A stretch of 64,000 bases of DNA from Paraburkholderia sacchari (GCF_000785435.2 NZ_JTDB02000008.1:312211-376210); one strand, 5' to 3'. Positions 7,578 to 17,059 are shown, counted from the first letter of the stretch. Made by a program: numbers and translations. Notes: a model not told the origin generated them from the sequence alone.

Positions 7578-9527
7578 TCACCCGATCTGCTCGAGCTCCT
7601 CGTGCGCTCCGAGCCAGTCGGCTTCGAGCGTTTCGAGGCGCGCCTGGACTTCGGCTTGACGCCGGATCGCTTCGGTCAGCCGCGTCTTTTGCGCTGGCTC
7701 GTAGCTGGCGGGGTCGGCAACGAACGCGTCCAGCGTGCCTTTCTCGGCGTTGAGCGCGTCCATCTCCTTTTCTATCTTGCCGATTTTCGCCTGCAATGGC
7801 TTTTTCAGGTGCGAGAGCCGCTGGCGCGTTTCCGCTTCCTGGCGCCGTTGCTCCTTGCGGTTCACGCCGGCGTCGCCCGTTTCGCCGTCGAGCGCATTTG
7901 CTGTGCCGAGCGCCGCGCTCTTGATGGCCGCGCGCTGTTCGGCGGCGTGCTGGAGCAACCAGTCGCGGTAATCGTCGAGATCGCCGTCGAACGGTTGCAG
8001 GCGGTGCTTCGCCACCAGCATGAACTGGTCGGTCGTGGCGCGCAGCAAATGCCGGTCGTGCGACACGAGGATCAGTGTGCCTTCGAATTGCGCGAGCGCC
8101 ATGGTGAGCGCGTGGCGCGTTTCGAGGTCGAGATGGTTGGTCGGCTCGTCGAGCAGCAGGAGGTTCGGCTTCTGCCAGATGATGAGCGCAAGCGCGAGAC
8201 GCGCTTTCTCGCCGCCGGAGAACGGGGCAATGGGCGCCGTGGCCATCTCGCCCGGGAAGTTGAAGCCGCCCAGGAAGTCGCGCAGCTCCTGCTCGCGCGT
8301 ATCGGGCGCGAGGCGCGTGAGATGCTGCAGCGGCGTGTCGTCGGGGCGCAGCGTTTCCAGTTGATGCTGCGCGAAATAGCCGATTTGCAAGCCCTTGCCG
8401 GTGCGCAATTCGCCCGAGAGCGGCGCGAGCGTGGCGGCGAGCGTCTTGATGAGCGTGGACTTGCCTTGCCCATTCGCGCCCAGCAGGCCGATGCGCTGGC
8501 CATTCTGGATCGACAGCGCGACGCCTTCGACGATGGGCGTTTCGCTGCCGTCGTCGGCACGGTAGCCGCAACGCACGGTGTCCATCACGAGCATGGGATT
8601 GGGCGCGGAGTCGGGGGTGCGGAATTCGAACGTGAACGGCGAGCTCGCGTGCGCGGGCGCGATCAGCTCCATCTTCTCCAGCGCCTTGACGCGGCTCTGT
8701 GCCTGGCGCGCCTTGGTGGCCTTCGCCTTGAAGCGGTCGATGAAGCTCTGCAGATGCGCGACGGTCTTCTGCTGCTTTTCGTAGGCGCTTTGCTGGAGTG
8801 TCAGTTGTTGTGCGCGCAGGATCTCGAACTGCGAGTAGTTGCCGCCGTAGCGTTTGACTTGCTGGTTCTCCAGATGCAGCGTGACGTTGCAGACCGAATC
8901 GAGAAACTCGCGGTCGTGCGAGATCACGACCAGCGTGCCGGGATAGCGGTGGAGCCAGTCTTCGAGCCAGACGATCGCGTCGAGGTCGAGGTGGTTCGTG
9001 GGCTCGTCGAGCAGCAGCAGGTCCGAGCGGCACATCAGCGCCTGGGCGAGGTTCAGGCGCATGCGCCAGCCGCCCGAAAAGCTTGCCACGGGCTGTTGGG
9101 TTTGCTCCATGGTGAAGCCGAGGCCGAGCAGCAGCGCCTCGGCGCGCGCGGGCGCGGTGTAGCCATCGGCGTCGGCGAAGGCGGCGTGCGCCTCGGCCTC
9201 GGCCGCGCCATCGTGGGCTGCGGAAGCGCAGGCGATGCGCGCTTCGATTTCGCGCAGCGCGGCGTCGCCATCGAGCGCGTATTCCAGCGCGTTCTTCTCG
9301 ACGGCCGGCGTTTCCTGGGCGACGTGGGCAATTTGCCACGACGGCGGCATCGAAAAGTCGCCGGCATCCGCATGCAACTCGCCGCGCAGCACGGCGAAGA
9401 GCGTGGACTTGCCCGCGCCATTGGCGCCGACGAGGCCGACCTTTTCTCCCGGATTCAGGGTGAACGAGGTCTGGTCGAAAAGCGGCTTGGTGCCGCGAGC
9501 AAGGCTGAATTGATTGAAGCGGATCAC
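7578..9527 (-). CDS. ABC-F family ATP-binding protein (YheS/Uup type)
   Basis: A 649-residue soluble protein with two ABC domains and no membrane segments. Domain 1 has Walker A GANGAGKST (residues 34-42) and signature FSGGWRMRLNLAQAL. Domain 2 has Walker A GANGQGKST (near 350) and signature FSGGEKARLALAL. Each has the LLLDEPTNHLDL Walker B segment. The inter-domain linker is present, with a charged C-terminal coiled-coil region (near 550-645). ABC-F proteins act on the ribosome as translation factors or protection factors; the C-terminal coiled coil is seen in both YheS- and Uup-like members, and the overall sequence favours YheS. Divergent from the glutathione peroxidase gene. Confidence 0.9.
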   Translation of the reverse strand: MIRFNQFSLARGTKPLFDQTSFTLNPGEKVGLVGANGAGKSTLFAVLRGELHADAGDFSMPPSWQIAHVAQETPAVEKNALEYALDGDAALREIEARIACASAAHDGAAEAEAHAAFADADGYTAPARAEALLLGLGFTMEQTQQPVASFSGGWRMRLNLAQALMCRSDLLLLDEPTNHLDLDAIVWLEDWLHRYPGTLVVISHDREFLDSVCNVTLHLENQQVKRYGGNYSQFEILRAQQLTLQQSAYEKQQKTVAHLQSFIDRFKAKATKARQAQSRVKALEKMELIAPAHASSPFTFEFRTPDSAPNPMLVMDTVRCGYRADDGSETPIVEGVALSIQNGQRIGLLGANGQGKSTLIKTLAATLAPLSGELRTGKGLQIGYFAQHQLETLRPDDTPLQHLTRLAPDTREQELRDFLGGFNFPGEMATAPIAPFSGGEKARLALALIIWQKPNLLLLDEPTNHLDLETRHALTMALAQFEGTLILVSHDRHLLRATTDQFMLVAKHRLQPFDGDLDDYRDWLLQHAAEQRAAIKSAALGTANALDGETGDAGVNRKEQRRQEAETRQRLSHLKKPLQAKIGKIEKEMDALNAEKGTLDAFVADPASYEPAQKTRLTEAIRRQAEVQARLETLEADWLGAHEELEQIG

Positions 9528-9718
9528 GAGAGCGCTGGCGCGGACAAAACCGCGGATAAAACGTAAAGCGCTATTTTAGACTGCGCCGCAGTTGCGCCGG
9601 CATCGGCCGGACGGCTAACGCCGGGTTCCGGTCCATTTGCCGGTCCGATCGGCCATTCGGCCAGGCTGTGGCGGGCAGCTTTTCTCACGTAGACTGGCGC
9701 TTTCGTTGGGAGAGCCAG

Positions 9719-10201
9719 ATGTCGACGGTTTATTCGTTTTCGGCCACGCCGCTCGGCGGTGGCGCGCCAGTGAGCCTCGAGCAGTACGCGGGCAAGGTCA
9801 TGCTGATTGTCAATACGGCGAGCGAATGCGGATTCACGCCGCAGTATCAGGGCTTGCAGAAGCTCCACGAGCAGTACGCCGCGCGCGGCCTTGCGGTGCT
9901 CGGTTTTCCGTGCAACCAGTTCGGCAAGCAGGAGCCGGGCGACGCGGCGCAAATCGGCGCTTTCTGCGAGAAGAACTTCGGCGTCACGTTTCCGATGTTC
10001 GAGAAGATCGAGGTGAACGGGGCCCACGCGCACCCGCTGTACCAGTGGCTCAAGGGCGAAGCGCCGGGGCTGCTCGGCATCGGGCGCATCAAGTGGAACT
10101 TCACGAAGTTTCTCGTGGGCCGCGATGGCAAGGTCGTCAAGCGCTATGCCCCTGCCACGAAACCCGACGCCATTGCCGCGGACATCGAGCAACTGCTGTA
10201 A
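9719..10201 (+). CDS. Glutathione peroxidase family protein (thiol peroxidase)
   Basis: A 160-residue thioredoxin-fold peroxidase of the GPx/BtuE family that reduces peroxides using thioredoxin or glutathione. The catalytic tetrad is visible: Cys37 in NTASECGFT, Gln67 in PCNQFGKQEPG, and Trp126 with its Asn in KWNFTKFLV. The active-site residue is cysteine rather than selenocysteine. The start at 9719 gives the typical MSTVYSF N-terminus and discards 17 unsupported upstream codons. It has no signal peptide. It is convergent with the cardiolipin synthase gene. Confidence 0.93.
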   Translation: MSTVYSFSATPLGGGAPVSLEQYAGKVMLIVNTASECGFTPQYQGLQKLHEQYAARGLAVLGFPCNQFGKQEPGDAAQIGAFCEKNFGVTFPMFEKIEVNGAHAHPLYQWLKGEAPGLLGIGRIKWNFTKFLVGRDGKVVKRYAPATKPDAIAADIEQLL

Positions 10202-10237
10202 AGGCGTACCGGCTGGCTCGCGAGCTGGCTCGCAGGA

Positions 10238-11725
10238 CTACAGCACGGGCGCGAACAGGCGCGCAACATGCATCGAGATCTTGCGCCACGCGTGCGCGTC
10301 GCGGTATTCGCCGCGGTCGATCTCGAAGGTCTGCTCGAAGTCGCGCAGCAGCATCGCCTCGACCTCAGCGGCAAAGCCGCGGTGCACGGTCAGCACCATG
10401 ATTTCGAAATTCAGGCGGAACGAGCGGTTGTCCAGGTTCGCGCTGCCGATGGCGGCGGCCGTGTCGTCGATCAGCACGACCTTCTGGTGCAGGAAGCCCG
10501 GCTTGTAGCGGAAGATGCGAATGCCCGCGCGCACCGCGTCGTAGGCGTAGAGCGTGGATGCCTCGAACACCACGAAGTGATCGCGCCGGCTCGGGATCAT
10601 GATGCGCACGTCCACGCCGCGCATCGCCGCGAGGCGCAGCGCCGAGAAAACCGCTTCGTCGGGCACGAGGTAAGGCGTGGTGATCCACACGCGTTTTTTC
10701 GCGGCGTTGATTGCCTCGACGAAAAAGAGCGAGCAGGTTTCCTGACGATCGGCGGGGCCGGTGGGCATCACGAGGCAGTGCATGTCGCTGCTGTCGCCTG
10801 ACTCGCCCTGGGGCTCGACTCGCGACGTTACGGCGGGTGGTTCGCAGCCGGGAAGCTCCTGGGTGACCCAGTACCAGTCCTCGGTGAAGGCGAACTGGAT
10901 GTTGGCCACCACGGGGCCGCGCACCTCGATATGCGTGTCGCGCCACGGCGAGAGCGGCGGCTTCGCGCCCAGATATTCGACGCCCACGTTATGGCCGCCC
11001 ACGAACGCGCGCTCGCCGTCCACCACCACGATCTTGCGGTGGTTGCGGAAGTTGAGCTGGAAGCGGTTGACGAAGCGGCGCTTCGTCGAGAACGGGTGCA
11101 CTTCGATGCCGCCCGCGCGAAGCTCGTGCACGTAGCGCGCCGGCAGGTCGAAGCTGCCGATGCTGTCGTAGAGGAACAGCACGCGCACGCCGCGCGCGGC
11201 GCAGGCGAGCAGGGTGTCCTTGAGCATGTCGCCGAGCGCGTCGGCGCGCACGATGAAGAACTGCACGATCACATAACGGCGCGCTTGTTCGATCGCGTCG
11301 AAGATCGCGGAGAACGTGGCTTCGCCATTGACGAGCGTGCGCACCGTGTTGCCCGCCACGAGCGGCATGCCGGCCAGGTGCGAGAACGAGCGGATCATGC
11401 GCGTGCTCAGTTCGTCGGCTGGCCAGTCGACGGTATGGTCCAGTTCGTCATCGGGGCTGCCGGGCGGGCGCCAGCCGGGCATGTGCGCGCGCGTGCGCAA
11501 GGTTTCGTTGCGTAGCCGCCGTGCGTCCGCATAGCCCTCGAACTTGCTGCGGCCGAGAAACAGATAGGGGATCAGCGTGAAGTAGGGCATCGTCGCGAGC
11601 GAGACGGCCCAGGCGATCGCGCCTTGCGAGGTGCGCGTATTGAGGATGGCGTGGCCTGCTGCGATCAGGCCGAGCAGATGGGTGATCGCGAGCAGAATGC
11701 CCAGGGTTGACCAGTCGAATCGCAT
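10238..11725 (-). CDS. cls: Cardiolipin synthase (phospholipase D family)
   Basis: A 495-residue membrane-anchored enzyme that condenses phosphatidyl groups to cardiolipin. Two N-terminal transmembrane helices (residues about 7-28 and 37-57) are followed by two HKD active sites, HRKIVVVD (229-236) and HQKVVLID (413-420), each with the downstream GG/GS-N element. The start at 11725 (MRFDWSTLG) is chosen because it places the first helix at the N-terminus as in ClsA-type proteins. The product lies 228 bases downstream of the prmB stop on the same strand. Confidence 0.92.
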   Translation of the reverse strand: MRFDWSTLGILLAITHLLGLIAAGHAILNTRTSQGAIAWAVSLATMPYFTLIPYLFLGRSKFEGYADARRLRNETLRTRAHMPGWRPPGSPDDELDHTVDWPADELSTRMIRSFSHLAGMPLVAGNTVRTLVNGEATFSAIFDAIEQARRYVIVQFFIVRADALGDMLKDTLLACAARGVRVLFLYDSIGSFDLPARYVHELRAGGIEVHPFSTKRRFVNRFQLNFRNHRKIVVVDGERAFVGGHNVGVEYLGAKPPLSPWRDTHIEVRGPVVANIQFAFTEDWYWVTQELPGCEPPAVTSRVEPQGESGDSSDMHCLVMPTGPADRQETCSLFFVEAINAAKKRVWITTPYLVPDEAVFSALRLAAMRGVDVRIMIPSRRDHFVVFEASTLYAYDAVRAGIRIFRYKPGFLHQKVVLIDDTAAAIGSANLDNRSFRLNFEIMVLTVHRGFAAEVEAMLLRDFEQTFEIDRGEYRDAHAWRKISMHVARLFAPVL

Positions 11726-11897
11726 AGAGGCGCGGGACGCTCCTGAAGCCGTGCGGCGCAGCTGCGAGTGCGAGCCGTGCGAACCGCGTGAGCCGGGAAA
11801 CATTCATCTTACCGAACCCTGTCGCGTAGCGGCGATTCTGCTTGCGCACTGGTTTTGCGCTAATCGGGAGCGCGATGGTGTTATGGCTGCGCGCTGC

Positions 11898-11939
11898 GGC
11901 CCGGCGGCGCTCTCGAGTGTCTTCGAGCGCAGCCGGGCC
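11898..11939. terminator. Strong compound hairpin downstream of prmB
   Basis: GGCCCGGC (11898-11905) pairs with GCCGGGCC (11932-11939), and inside it GCGCTC (11907-11912) pairs with GAGCGC (11925-11930). One unpaired base lies on each side. It sits 15 bases past the prmB stop and before cls. There is no clear T-run on the minus strand, so it may be a pause, a stabilising 3' structure or a weak terminator. Confidence 0.4.
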
Positions 11940-11953
11940 GCTATTTTCCGTGC

Positions 11954-12850
11954 TCAGACCGGCAGGTCCGCGGCCTGGATCAGGAACACCTGGTCGTCGC
12001 CCGCGCTCGTCGAGAGCCAGACGAGTTCGAGGCCGCCGAACGCGGCTTCCACGTTCGCGCGTTCGTTGCCGATTTCGACCACGAGCACGCCTTCGTCGGT
12101 GAGCCACTTGCGGGCTTCGCCGATGATGCGGCGCACGATGTCCATGCCGTCCACGCCGCCCGCGAGCGCCATCTCCGGCTCGTGGCGGTATTCGGGCGGC
12201 AGCGCCTGCATCGATTCGGCGTTCACGTACGGCGGATTCGTGATGATCACGTCGTAGCGGCGCTCGGGCAGCGGCGCGTACAGGTCGCCTTCGAACAGCG
12301 CGATGCGCTCGTCGAGACCGTGCTCGTGCACGTTGCGCGCCGCGACTTCGAGTGCGGGCGCCGAGAGGTCGACGGCGTCGATGTCGGCGTTCGGGAACGC
12401 GTGCGCCGCGAGGATCGCGAGGCTCGCGGAGCCCGTGCACAGTTCGAGCACGGCGGTAACCTGCTCGGGGTCTTCCACGTAGGGCTGCAAACCGTCTTCG
12501 AGCAGCTCGCCGATGAACGAGCGCGGCACGATCACGCGCTCATCCACGTAAAAGCGCAGGCCGTGCATCCACGCTTCCTGCGTGATGTAAGCGGCGGGCA
12601 CGCGCTCGTTGGCGCGGCGCTCGATCACGGCGAGCACCTTGTCGATTTCCTCGGGCGCGAGGCGCGCGTCCAGAAACGGATCGAGCAGGTCGAGCGGCAG
12701 ATGCAGCGTATGCAGGATCAGATAAGCGGCCTCGTCGTAGGCGTTGGTCGAGCCGTGGCCGAACGCGAGATGCGCGGCCGAAAAGCGCGAGACGCCGTAG
12801 CGCAGCAGGTCGCGCACAGTGGAAAAGGTCGTGGCTAGCGAATGGGGCAT
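11954..12850 (-). CDS. prmB: Ribosomal protein L3 N5-glutamine methyltransferase
   Basis: A 298-residue SAM-dependent methyltransferase modifying a glutamine of ribosomal protein uL3. It has the HemK/PrmB architecture: a helical N-terminal domain, then the SAM-binding LELCTGSASLAI (about 135-146) and the substrate-glutamine motif NPPY (205-208). The VPAAYITQEAWMHGLRFYVDERVIVPRSFIGELL segment distinguishes PrmB from PrmC. It follows dapE after 25 bases and probably ends the dap operon transcript. Confidence 0.92.
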   Translation of the reverse strand: MPHSLATTFSTVRDLLRYGVSRFSAAHLAFGHGSTNAYDEAAYLILHTLHLPLDLLDPFLDARLAPEEIDKVLAVIERRANERVPAAYITQEAWMHGLRFYVDERVIVPRSFIGELLEDGLQPYVEDPEQVTAVLELCTGSASLAILAAHAFPNADIDAVDLSAPALEVAARNVHEHGLDERIALFEGDLYAPLPERRYDVIITNPPYVNAESMQALPPEYRHEPEMALAGGVDGMDIVRRIIGEARKWLTDEGVLVVEIGNERANVEAAFGGLELVWLSTSAGDDQVFLIQAADLPV

Positions 12851-12875
12851 GTCATTGACTCCAGCAATAGGCCGC

Positions 12876-14015
12876 TCAGGCGATCAGTTGTTCCAGCACG
12901 CGGCGATACACGTTCTTGAGCGGATCGACGAATTTTACTTCGATATGCTCATCGATCTTGTGGATGCTGCCATTGGGCGGTCCGAACTCAACCACCTGTT
13001 CGCACATGCGCGCGATGAAACGGCCATCGGATGTGCCGCCCGTGGTCGACAGTTCCGTGTTCACGCCGGTTTCGTCGATGATCGCCCGTTCGAGCGCGTT
13101 CGAAAGCGCGCCGCGCGGGGTGAGGAAGGGCAGGCCGCTCACGCTCCAGTGCAGATCGTATTCGAGGCCGTGCTTGTCGAGAATCGCGTGCACGCGCTTT
13201 TGCAGGCCTTCCACCGTGCTCGCGGTCGAAAAGCGGAAGTTGAACATCACGTCGGCGTGGCCGGGAATCACGTTGGAAGCGCCGGTGCCGCTATGGATGT
13301 TGGAAACCTGCCATGTGGTGGGCGGGAAGTACTCGTTGCCGTCGTCCCATTTTTCGGCGACAAGATCGGCCAGGGCCGGCGCGAGCAGATGCACCGGATT
13401 CTTCGCGAGATGCGGATAGGCAATATGGCCCTGCACGCCCTTCACGACGAGCTTGCCCGACATCGAGCCGCGCCGGCCGTTCTTCACGCAGTCGCCGAGC
13501 GTATGCGTGGAAGTGGGCTCGCCCACGATGCAGTAATCCATCTTTTCGCCGCGCGCCTGCAGCGCTTCGACGACCTTGACGGTGCCGTCGGTGGCAGGAC
13601 CTTCCTCGTCGCTCGTGATGAGAAAGGCAATCGCGCCGCGATGTTGCGGATGCGCCGCCACGAACTCTTCGCTCGCCACCACGAAGGCCGCGAGCGACGT
13701 CTTCATGTCGGCCGCGCCGCGTCCGTAGAGCTTGCCGTCGCGGTGCGCGGGCTCGAACGGCGGCGAGCTCCATTGCTCGAGCGGGCCGGTGGGCACGACG
13801 TCGGTGTGGCCCGCGAACGCGAGCAGCGGGCCCGCGGCGCCGGCCGTGCCGCGCTTGACGGCCCACAGGTTGGTCACGCCGTTGGATTCGATCGTTTCGC
13901 ACGCGAAGCCGAGCGCACCGAGGCGTTCGGTCATGATGCGCTGGCAGTGCTGGTCGTCGGGCGTCACGGACGCGCGGGCGATCAGGGCTTCGGTAAGGGC
14001 GAGGGTGGCGGACAT
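12876..14015 (-). CDS. dapE: Succinyl-diaminopimelate desuccinylase
   Basis: Zinc-dependent M20 peptidase-family enzyme removing succinate from N-succinyl-LL-2,6-diaminopimelate, giving LL-DAP for lysine and peptidoglycan. The product is 379 residues. Metal and catalytic residues are recognisable: GHTDVVPTGP (His70, Asp72), YGRGAADMK (Asp103), and ITSDEEGP with the Glu137-Glu138 pair. GGTSDGRFI near residue 325 holds substrate-binding residues, and a dimerisation domain lies between. Part of the minus-strand cluster dapC-dapD-(ArsC-like)-dapE. Confidence 0.96.
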   Translation of the reverse strand: MSATLALTEALIARASVTPDDQHCQRIMTERLGALGFACETIESNGVTNLWAVKRGTAGAAGPLLAFAGHTDVVPTGPLEQWSSPPFEPAHRDGKLYGRGAADMKTSLAAFVVASEEFVAAHPQHRGAIAFLITSDEEGPATDGTVKVVEALQARGEKMDYCIVGEPTSTHTLGDCVKNGRRGSMSGKLVVKGVQGHIAYPHLAKNPVHLLAPALADLVAEKWDDGNEYFPPTTWQVSNIHSGTGASNVIPGHADVMFNFRFSTASTVEGLQKRVHAILDKHGLEYDLHWSVSGLPFLTPRGALSNALERAIIDETGVNTELSTTGGTSDGRFIARMCEQVVEFGPPNGSIHKIDEHIEVKFVDPLKNVYRRVLEQLIA

Positions 14016-14109
14016 GAATGAACCACTTTCAATAAAAATGCCGGCGCCGCTGATCGAACAGGGGCCGGCAACAGCAAGGAAAAACCGTTTCAGGCGAACA
14101 GCGCTTTTC

Positions 14110-14478
14110 TCAAGCGAACAGCGCCTCGTATTGCTCGGCGGAAAAACCCAGCGTCTTCACACGGCCATTCACGGCCACGACCGGCCGCTTGATGATCGAC
14201 GGCTTGTGGATCATCAGCGCGATCGCGCCGGCGGTCGTGTCGGCTTCGGCTTTGTGGACGTCGGACAGGCCGCGCCAGGTCGTGCCGCGCTTGTTGATGA
14301 GCAGATCCAGTGACACGTCCTTGAGCCAGTCCTGGACCAGCGCATTCGACACGCCGGCCTTCTTGAAGTCGTGGAATTCGAACTCGATGCCGTGCTCTTC
14401 GAGCCACACGCGGGCCTTCTTCACGGTGTCGCAGTTCGGAATGCCGTAGACGACGACGGTTTTTGCGGCCTTCGCCAT
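14110..14478 (-). CDS. ArsC/Spx family protein (YffB type)
   Basis: A 122-residue thioredoxin-fold protein of the ArsC/Spx superfamily, with YGIPNCDTVKKAR holding a single active-site-like cysteine at 16. KRPVVAVNGRVKTLGFSAEQY marks the C-terminal half. It lacks the LRD..Y signature of true arsenate reductases and has no ars neighbours. Its start overlaps the dapD stop (TAATG at 14480-14476), and this dapD-yffB-dapE order is common in proteobacteria. Function is unproven; glutathione-dependent thiol reduction is the usual guess. A 3' end sequence is duplicated just past its stop. Confidence 0.85.
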   Translation of the reverse strand: MAKAAKTVVVYGIPNCDTVKKARVWLEEHGIEFEFHDFKKAGVSNALVQDWLKDVSLDLLINKRGTTWRGLSDVHKAEADTTAGAIALMIHKPSIIKRPVVAVNGRVKTLGFSAEQYEALFA

Positions 14479-15305
14479 TAGTCGCCTCGCAGCAGCTCGT
14501 TCAGGCCGACCTTGGCGCGCGTCTTCGCGTCCACCTTCTTGACGATCACGGCGCAGTAGAGGCTGTGCGAGCCGTCCTTCGAGGGCAGATTGCCGGCCAC
14601 CACGACCGAGCCCGCCGGAATGCGGCCGTATGAGACTTCGCCGGTTTCGCGGTCGTAGATCTTGGTCGACTGGCCGAGGTACACGCCCATCGAGATGACC
14701 GAGTTCTCCTCGACGATCACGCCTTCCACGACTTCCGAGCGCGCGCCGATGAAGCAGTTGTCTTCGATGATGACCGGGTTGGCCTGCAGCGGCTCCAGCA
14801 CGCCGCCGATACCGACGCCGCCCGAGAGGTGCACGTTCTTGCCGATCTGAGCGCACGAGCCGACGGTGGCCCACGTGTCGACCATCGTGCCTTCATCGAC
14901 ATAAGCGCCGATGTTGGTGTACGACGGCATCAGCACGACGTTCTTCGCGATGAACGAACCGCGGCGCGCGATGGCCGGGGGCACGACGCGGAAACCGCCG
15001 GCCGCGAAGTCTTCGGCCGTGTAGTTGGCGAACTTCGAGGGCACCTTGTCGTAGAACTGGCTGTAGCCGCCGGCGGCCATCGGCACGTTGTCTTCCAGGC
15101 GGAACGACAGCAGCACGGCCTTCTTCACCCATTGGTTGACGACCCAGTCGCCGTCCTTCTTTTCGGCGCAGCGCAGCGCGCCACGGTCGAGTTCGGCGAT
15201 GACGTGGGCGACGGCTTCGCGCACCTCGTTCGGCGCGGACTTGGGCGAGAAGTCGGCGCGGTTATCCCAGGCGGTGTCGATGATCTGCTGAAGTTGTTGC
15301 GACAT
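14478..15305 (-). CDS. dapD: 2,3,4,5-tetrahydropyridine-2,6-dicarboxylate N-succinyltransferase
   Basis: Succinyl-CoA-dependent acyltransferase committing the lysine/DAP pathway to succinylated intermediates. At 275 residues it matches the family length. The start at 15305 gives MSQQLQQIIDTAWDNRADFSPKS, the conserved N-terminus; about 64 further upstream codons are open but unsupported. The C-terminal half has the left-handed beta-helix hexapeptide pattern (VVLMPSYTNIGAYVDEGTMV, GVGIGGVLEP, IIEDNCFIGARSEV). Its stop overlaps the start of the ArsC-like gene by one base. Confidence 0.96.
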   Translation of the reverse strand: MSQQLQQIIDTAWDNRADFSPKSAPNEVREAVAHVIAELDRGALRCAEKKDGDWVVNQWVKKAVLLSFRLEDNVPMAAGGYSQFYDKVPSKFANYTAEDFAAGGFRVVPPAIARRGSFIAKNVVLMPSYTNIGAYVDEGTMVDTWATVGSCAQIGKNVHLSGGVGIGGVLEPLQANPVIIEDNCFIGARSEVVEGVIVEENSVISMGVYLGQSTKIYDRETGEVSYGRIPAGSVVVAGNLPSKDGSHSLYCAVIVKKVDAKTRAKVGLNELLRGD

Positions 15306-15384
15306 GGTGGTGGCTTCGTGTGAGTTCAAATGCGATGACTCGCGTACCCGGGGGCGGGCGCGCGAACGTAAGGTGGCTTTACTG

Positions 15385-16620
15385 TTACTGCTTGAGCGAG
15401 CGGCAGAAGTCGACGATGCGCTGCGCGCCCTCGATGCACTCCTCGACGTCGGCGACGAGCGCCATGCGGACGAAGTCTTTGCCGGGATTCGCGCCATGCG
15501 CTTCGCGCGCGAGATACGAGCCCGGCAGAACCGTCACATTATAGTCGGCGTAGAGGCGCTGGGCGAACGCGGTATCCGAGAGGCCAGTGCGCGCGACGTT
15601 GGCCCACAGATAGAACGCGGCGTCGGGCAGCTTCACGTCGAGCACGTCGGCGAGCATCGGCGTCACGGTCGAGAACTTCTGCAGGTACTTCGCGCGGTTC
15701 TCGCGCACGTGGGCCTCGTCGCCCCAGGCCGCGATGCTGGCGGACTGCCAGACCGGCGAGAGAGCCGAGCCGTGGTACGTGCGGTAAAGGAGAAACTGCT
15801 TGAGCAGCGCCGCGTCACCCGCGACGAAGCCCGAGCGCATGCCGGGCGCGTTCGAGCGCTTCGAGAGGCTCGAGAGCATGATCAGGCGCTCGAAACCGCG
15901 GCCGAGCCGGTGCGCGGCTTCGAGGCCGCCGAGTGGCGGATGCGCTTCGTCGAAGTAGATTTCCGAGTAGCACTCGTCGGAGGCGATCACGAAGCCGTAG
16001 CGGTCGGAAAGCGCGAACAGCTCGCGCCAGTCGTCGAGCGTGAGCACGGCGCCCGTCGGGTTGCCCGGCGAGCAGACATAGAGTAACTGCGTGCGCGCCC
16101 AGACCTCTTCGGGAACCTGCGAATAATCGCAGGCGAAGTTGCGGCCGGGGTCGCTGTTCACGAAGTACGGCTCGGCGCCCGCGAGCAGCGCGGCGCCTTC
16201 GTAGATCTGGTAGAACGGATTCGGACAGAGTACGATCGGCCGCTTTGCTGGACCTTTTGCTCCCGCCGTGGGGTTGACCGTCGGGTTCACCACGGCCTGG
16301 GCGAGCGCGAAGAGCGCCTCGCGCGAGCCGCACACGGGCAGCACTTGCGTGTTTGCGTCGATGGCGGGCAGGCTATAGCGCCCGGTCACCCATTTCGCGA
16401 TCGCCTCGCGCAGCGCGGGGCTGCCGGCCGTGGCCGGATAGGCCGAAAGACCGTCGAGCGAAGCGACGATGGCGTCGCGGATCAGCGCGGGCGTCGGATG
16501 TTTCGGCTCGCCGATCCCGAAGCTGATGTGGCGCAGGCCGGCGTTCGGCGCGACGTCCTTGAAGAGCGCACGCAGCTTTTCGAAGGGATAGGGCTGGAGA
16601 GTGTCGAGTAGCGGATTCAC
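15385..16620 (-). CDS. dapC: Succinyldiaminopimelate transaminase
   Basis: Class I PLP aminotransferase converting N-succinyl-2-amino-6-ketopimelate to succinyl-LL-DAP. The product is 411 residues. Landmarks are FGIGEPKHPTP near the N-terminus, VCSPGNPTGAVL, the cofactor-aspartate motif IASDECYSEIY, and the PLP-lysine motif SLSKRSNAPGMRSGF. The start is assigned to GTG at 16620 (V/MNPLLDTLQPYPFEKL) by similarity to DapC. The frame stays open 280 codons upstream but is low-complexity and lacks family similarity, and no good ribosome-binding site supports any earlier start. Operon with dapD, 79 bases downstream. Confidence 0.9.
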   Translation of the reverse strand: MNPLLDTLQPYPFEKLRALFKDVAPNAGLRHISFGIGEPKHPTPALIRDAIVASLDGLSAYPATAGSPALREAIAKWVTGRYSLPAIDANTQVLPVCGSREALFALAQAVVNPTVNPTAGAKGPAKRPIVLCPNPFYQIYEGAALLAGAEPYFVNSDPGRNFACDYSQVPEEVWARTQLLYVCSPGNPTGAVLTLDDWRELFALSDRYGFVIASDECYSEIYFDEAHPPLGGLEAAHRLGRGFERLIMLSSLSKRSNAPGMRSGFVAGDAALLKQFLLYRTYHGSALSPVWQSASIAAWGDEAHVRENRAKYLQKFSTVTPMLADVLDVKLPDAAFYLWANVARTGLSDTAFAQRLYADYNVTVLPGSYLAREAHGANPGKDFVRMALVADVEECIEGAQRIVDFCRSLKQ

Positions 16621-16857
16621 GGGCTTGGCGGGTGAAAAGCGTGAGACGGGTGGACAGCGCGCGGCGCAATGGCCGGCATCGGCGGCCCGGTTCCGGCGAC
16701 GATGTGACCCGATGTAACCCGGCGCGACGATGTCGTGGCCATGATAGGGCCGGTTGCTGGCGTGCCTGGCGGCGCGATCCGGCATGGGTGGCGTGGATCG
16801 CGGCGGCACGGAGCGGGTCGCGCGTCGGGGATGGCTGCTGCGGCTGGAAAAGCGTGG

Positions 16858-16863
16858 ATTATA
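16858..16863 (-). promoter_or_regulatory. Candidate -10 element for the dapC transcript
   Basis: A perfect TATAAT is read on the minus strand at 16863-16858, about 240 bases upstream of dapC in otherwise GC-rich DNA. No good -35 is seen at 16-18 bases spacing, so activator dependence or chance are both possible. The surrounding gap 16621-17059 otherwise holds only repeated GCGCATAT-type motifs near 16,980-16,998 and no gene that I can support. Confidence 0.3.
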
Positions 16864-17059
16864 ACTTGGCGAGGCACGGCCTGCGGGGCGCTCCGGCGTG
16901 CGCGCGGGCGAGGCATGTAGCCGGGAATATGGCCCCTGGAGGCCCGGTGGGCATGCTTTGGCGGAGCGCATGGCATAACGCGCATATCGCGCATATGGCA
17001 ACAGGCAGGACAAACCGGCAGGACAGTCGGCAACAAACGAGGAACAACAAAGGAGGGGT

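Noticed and set aside
14110..14478. Arsenate reductase arsC
   Set aside because: Same superfamily, but the context is a dap cluster and there are no ars genes; YffB-type protein is the safer call.
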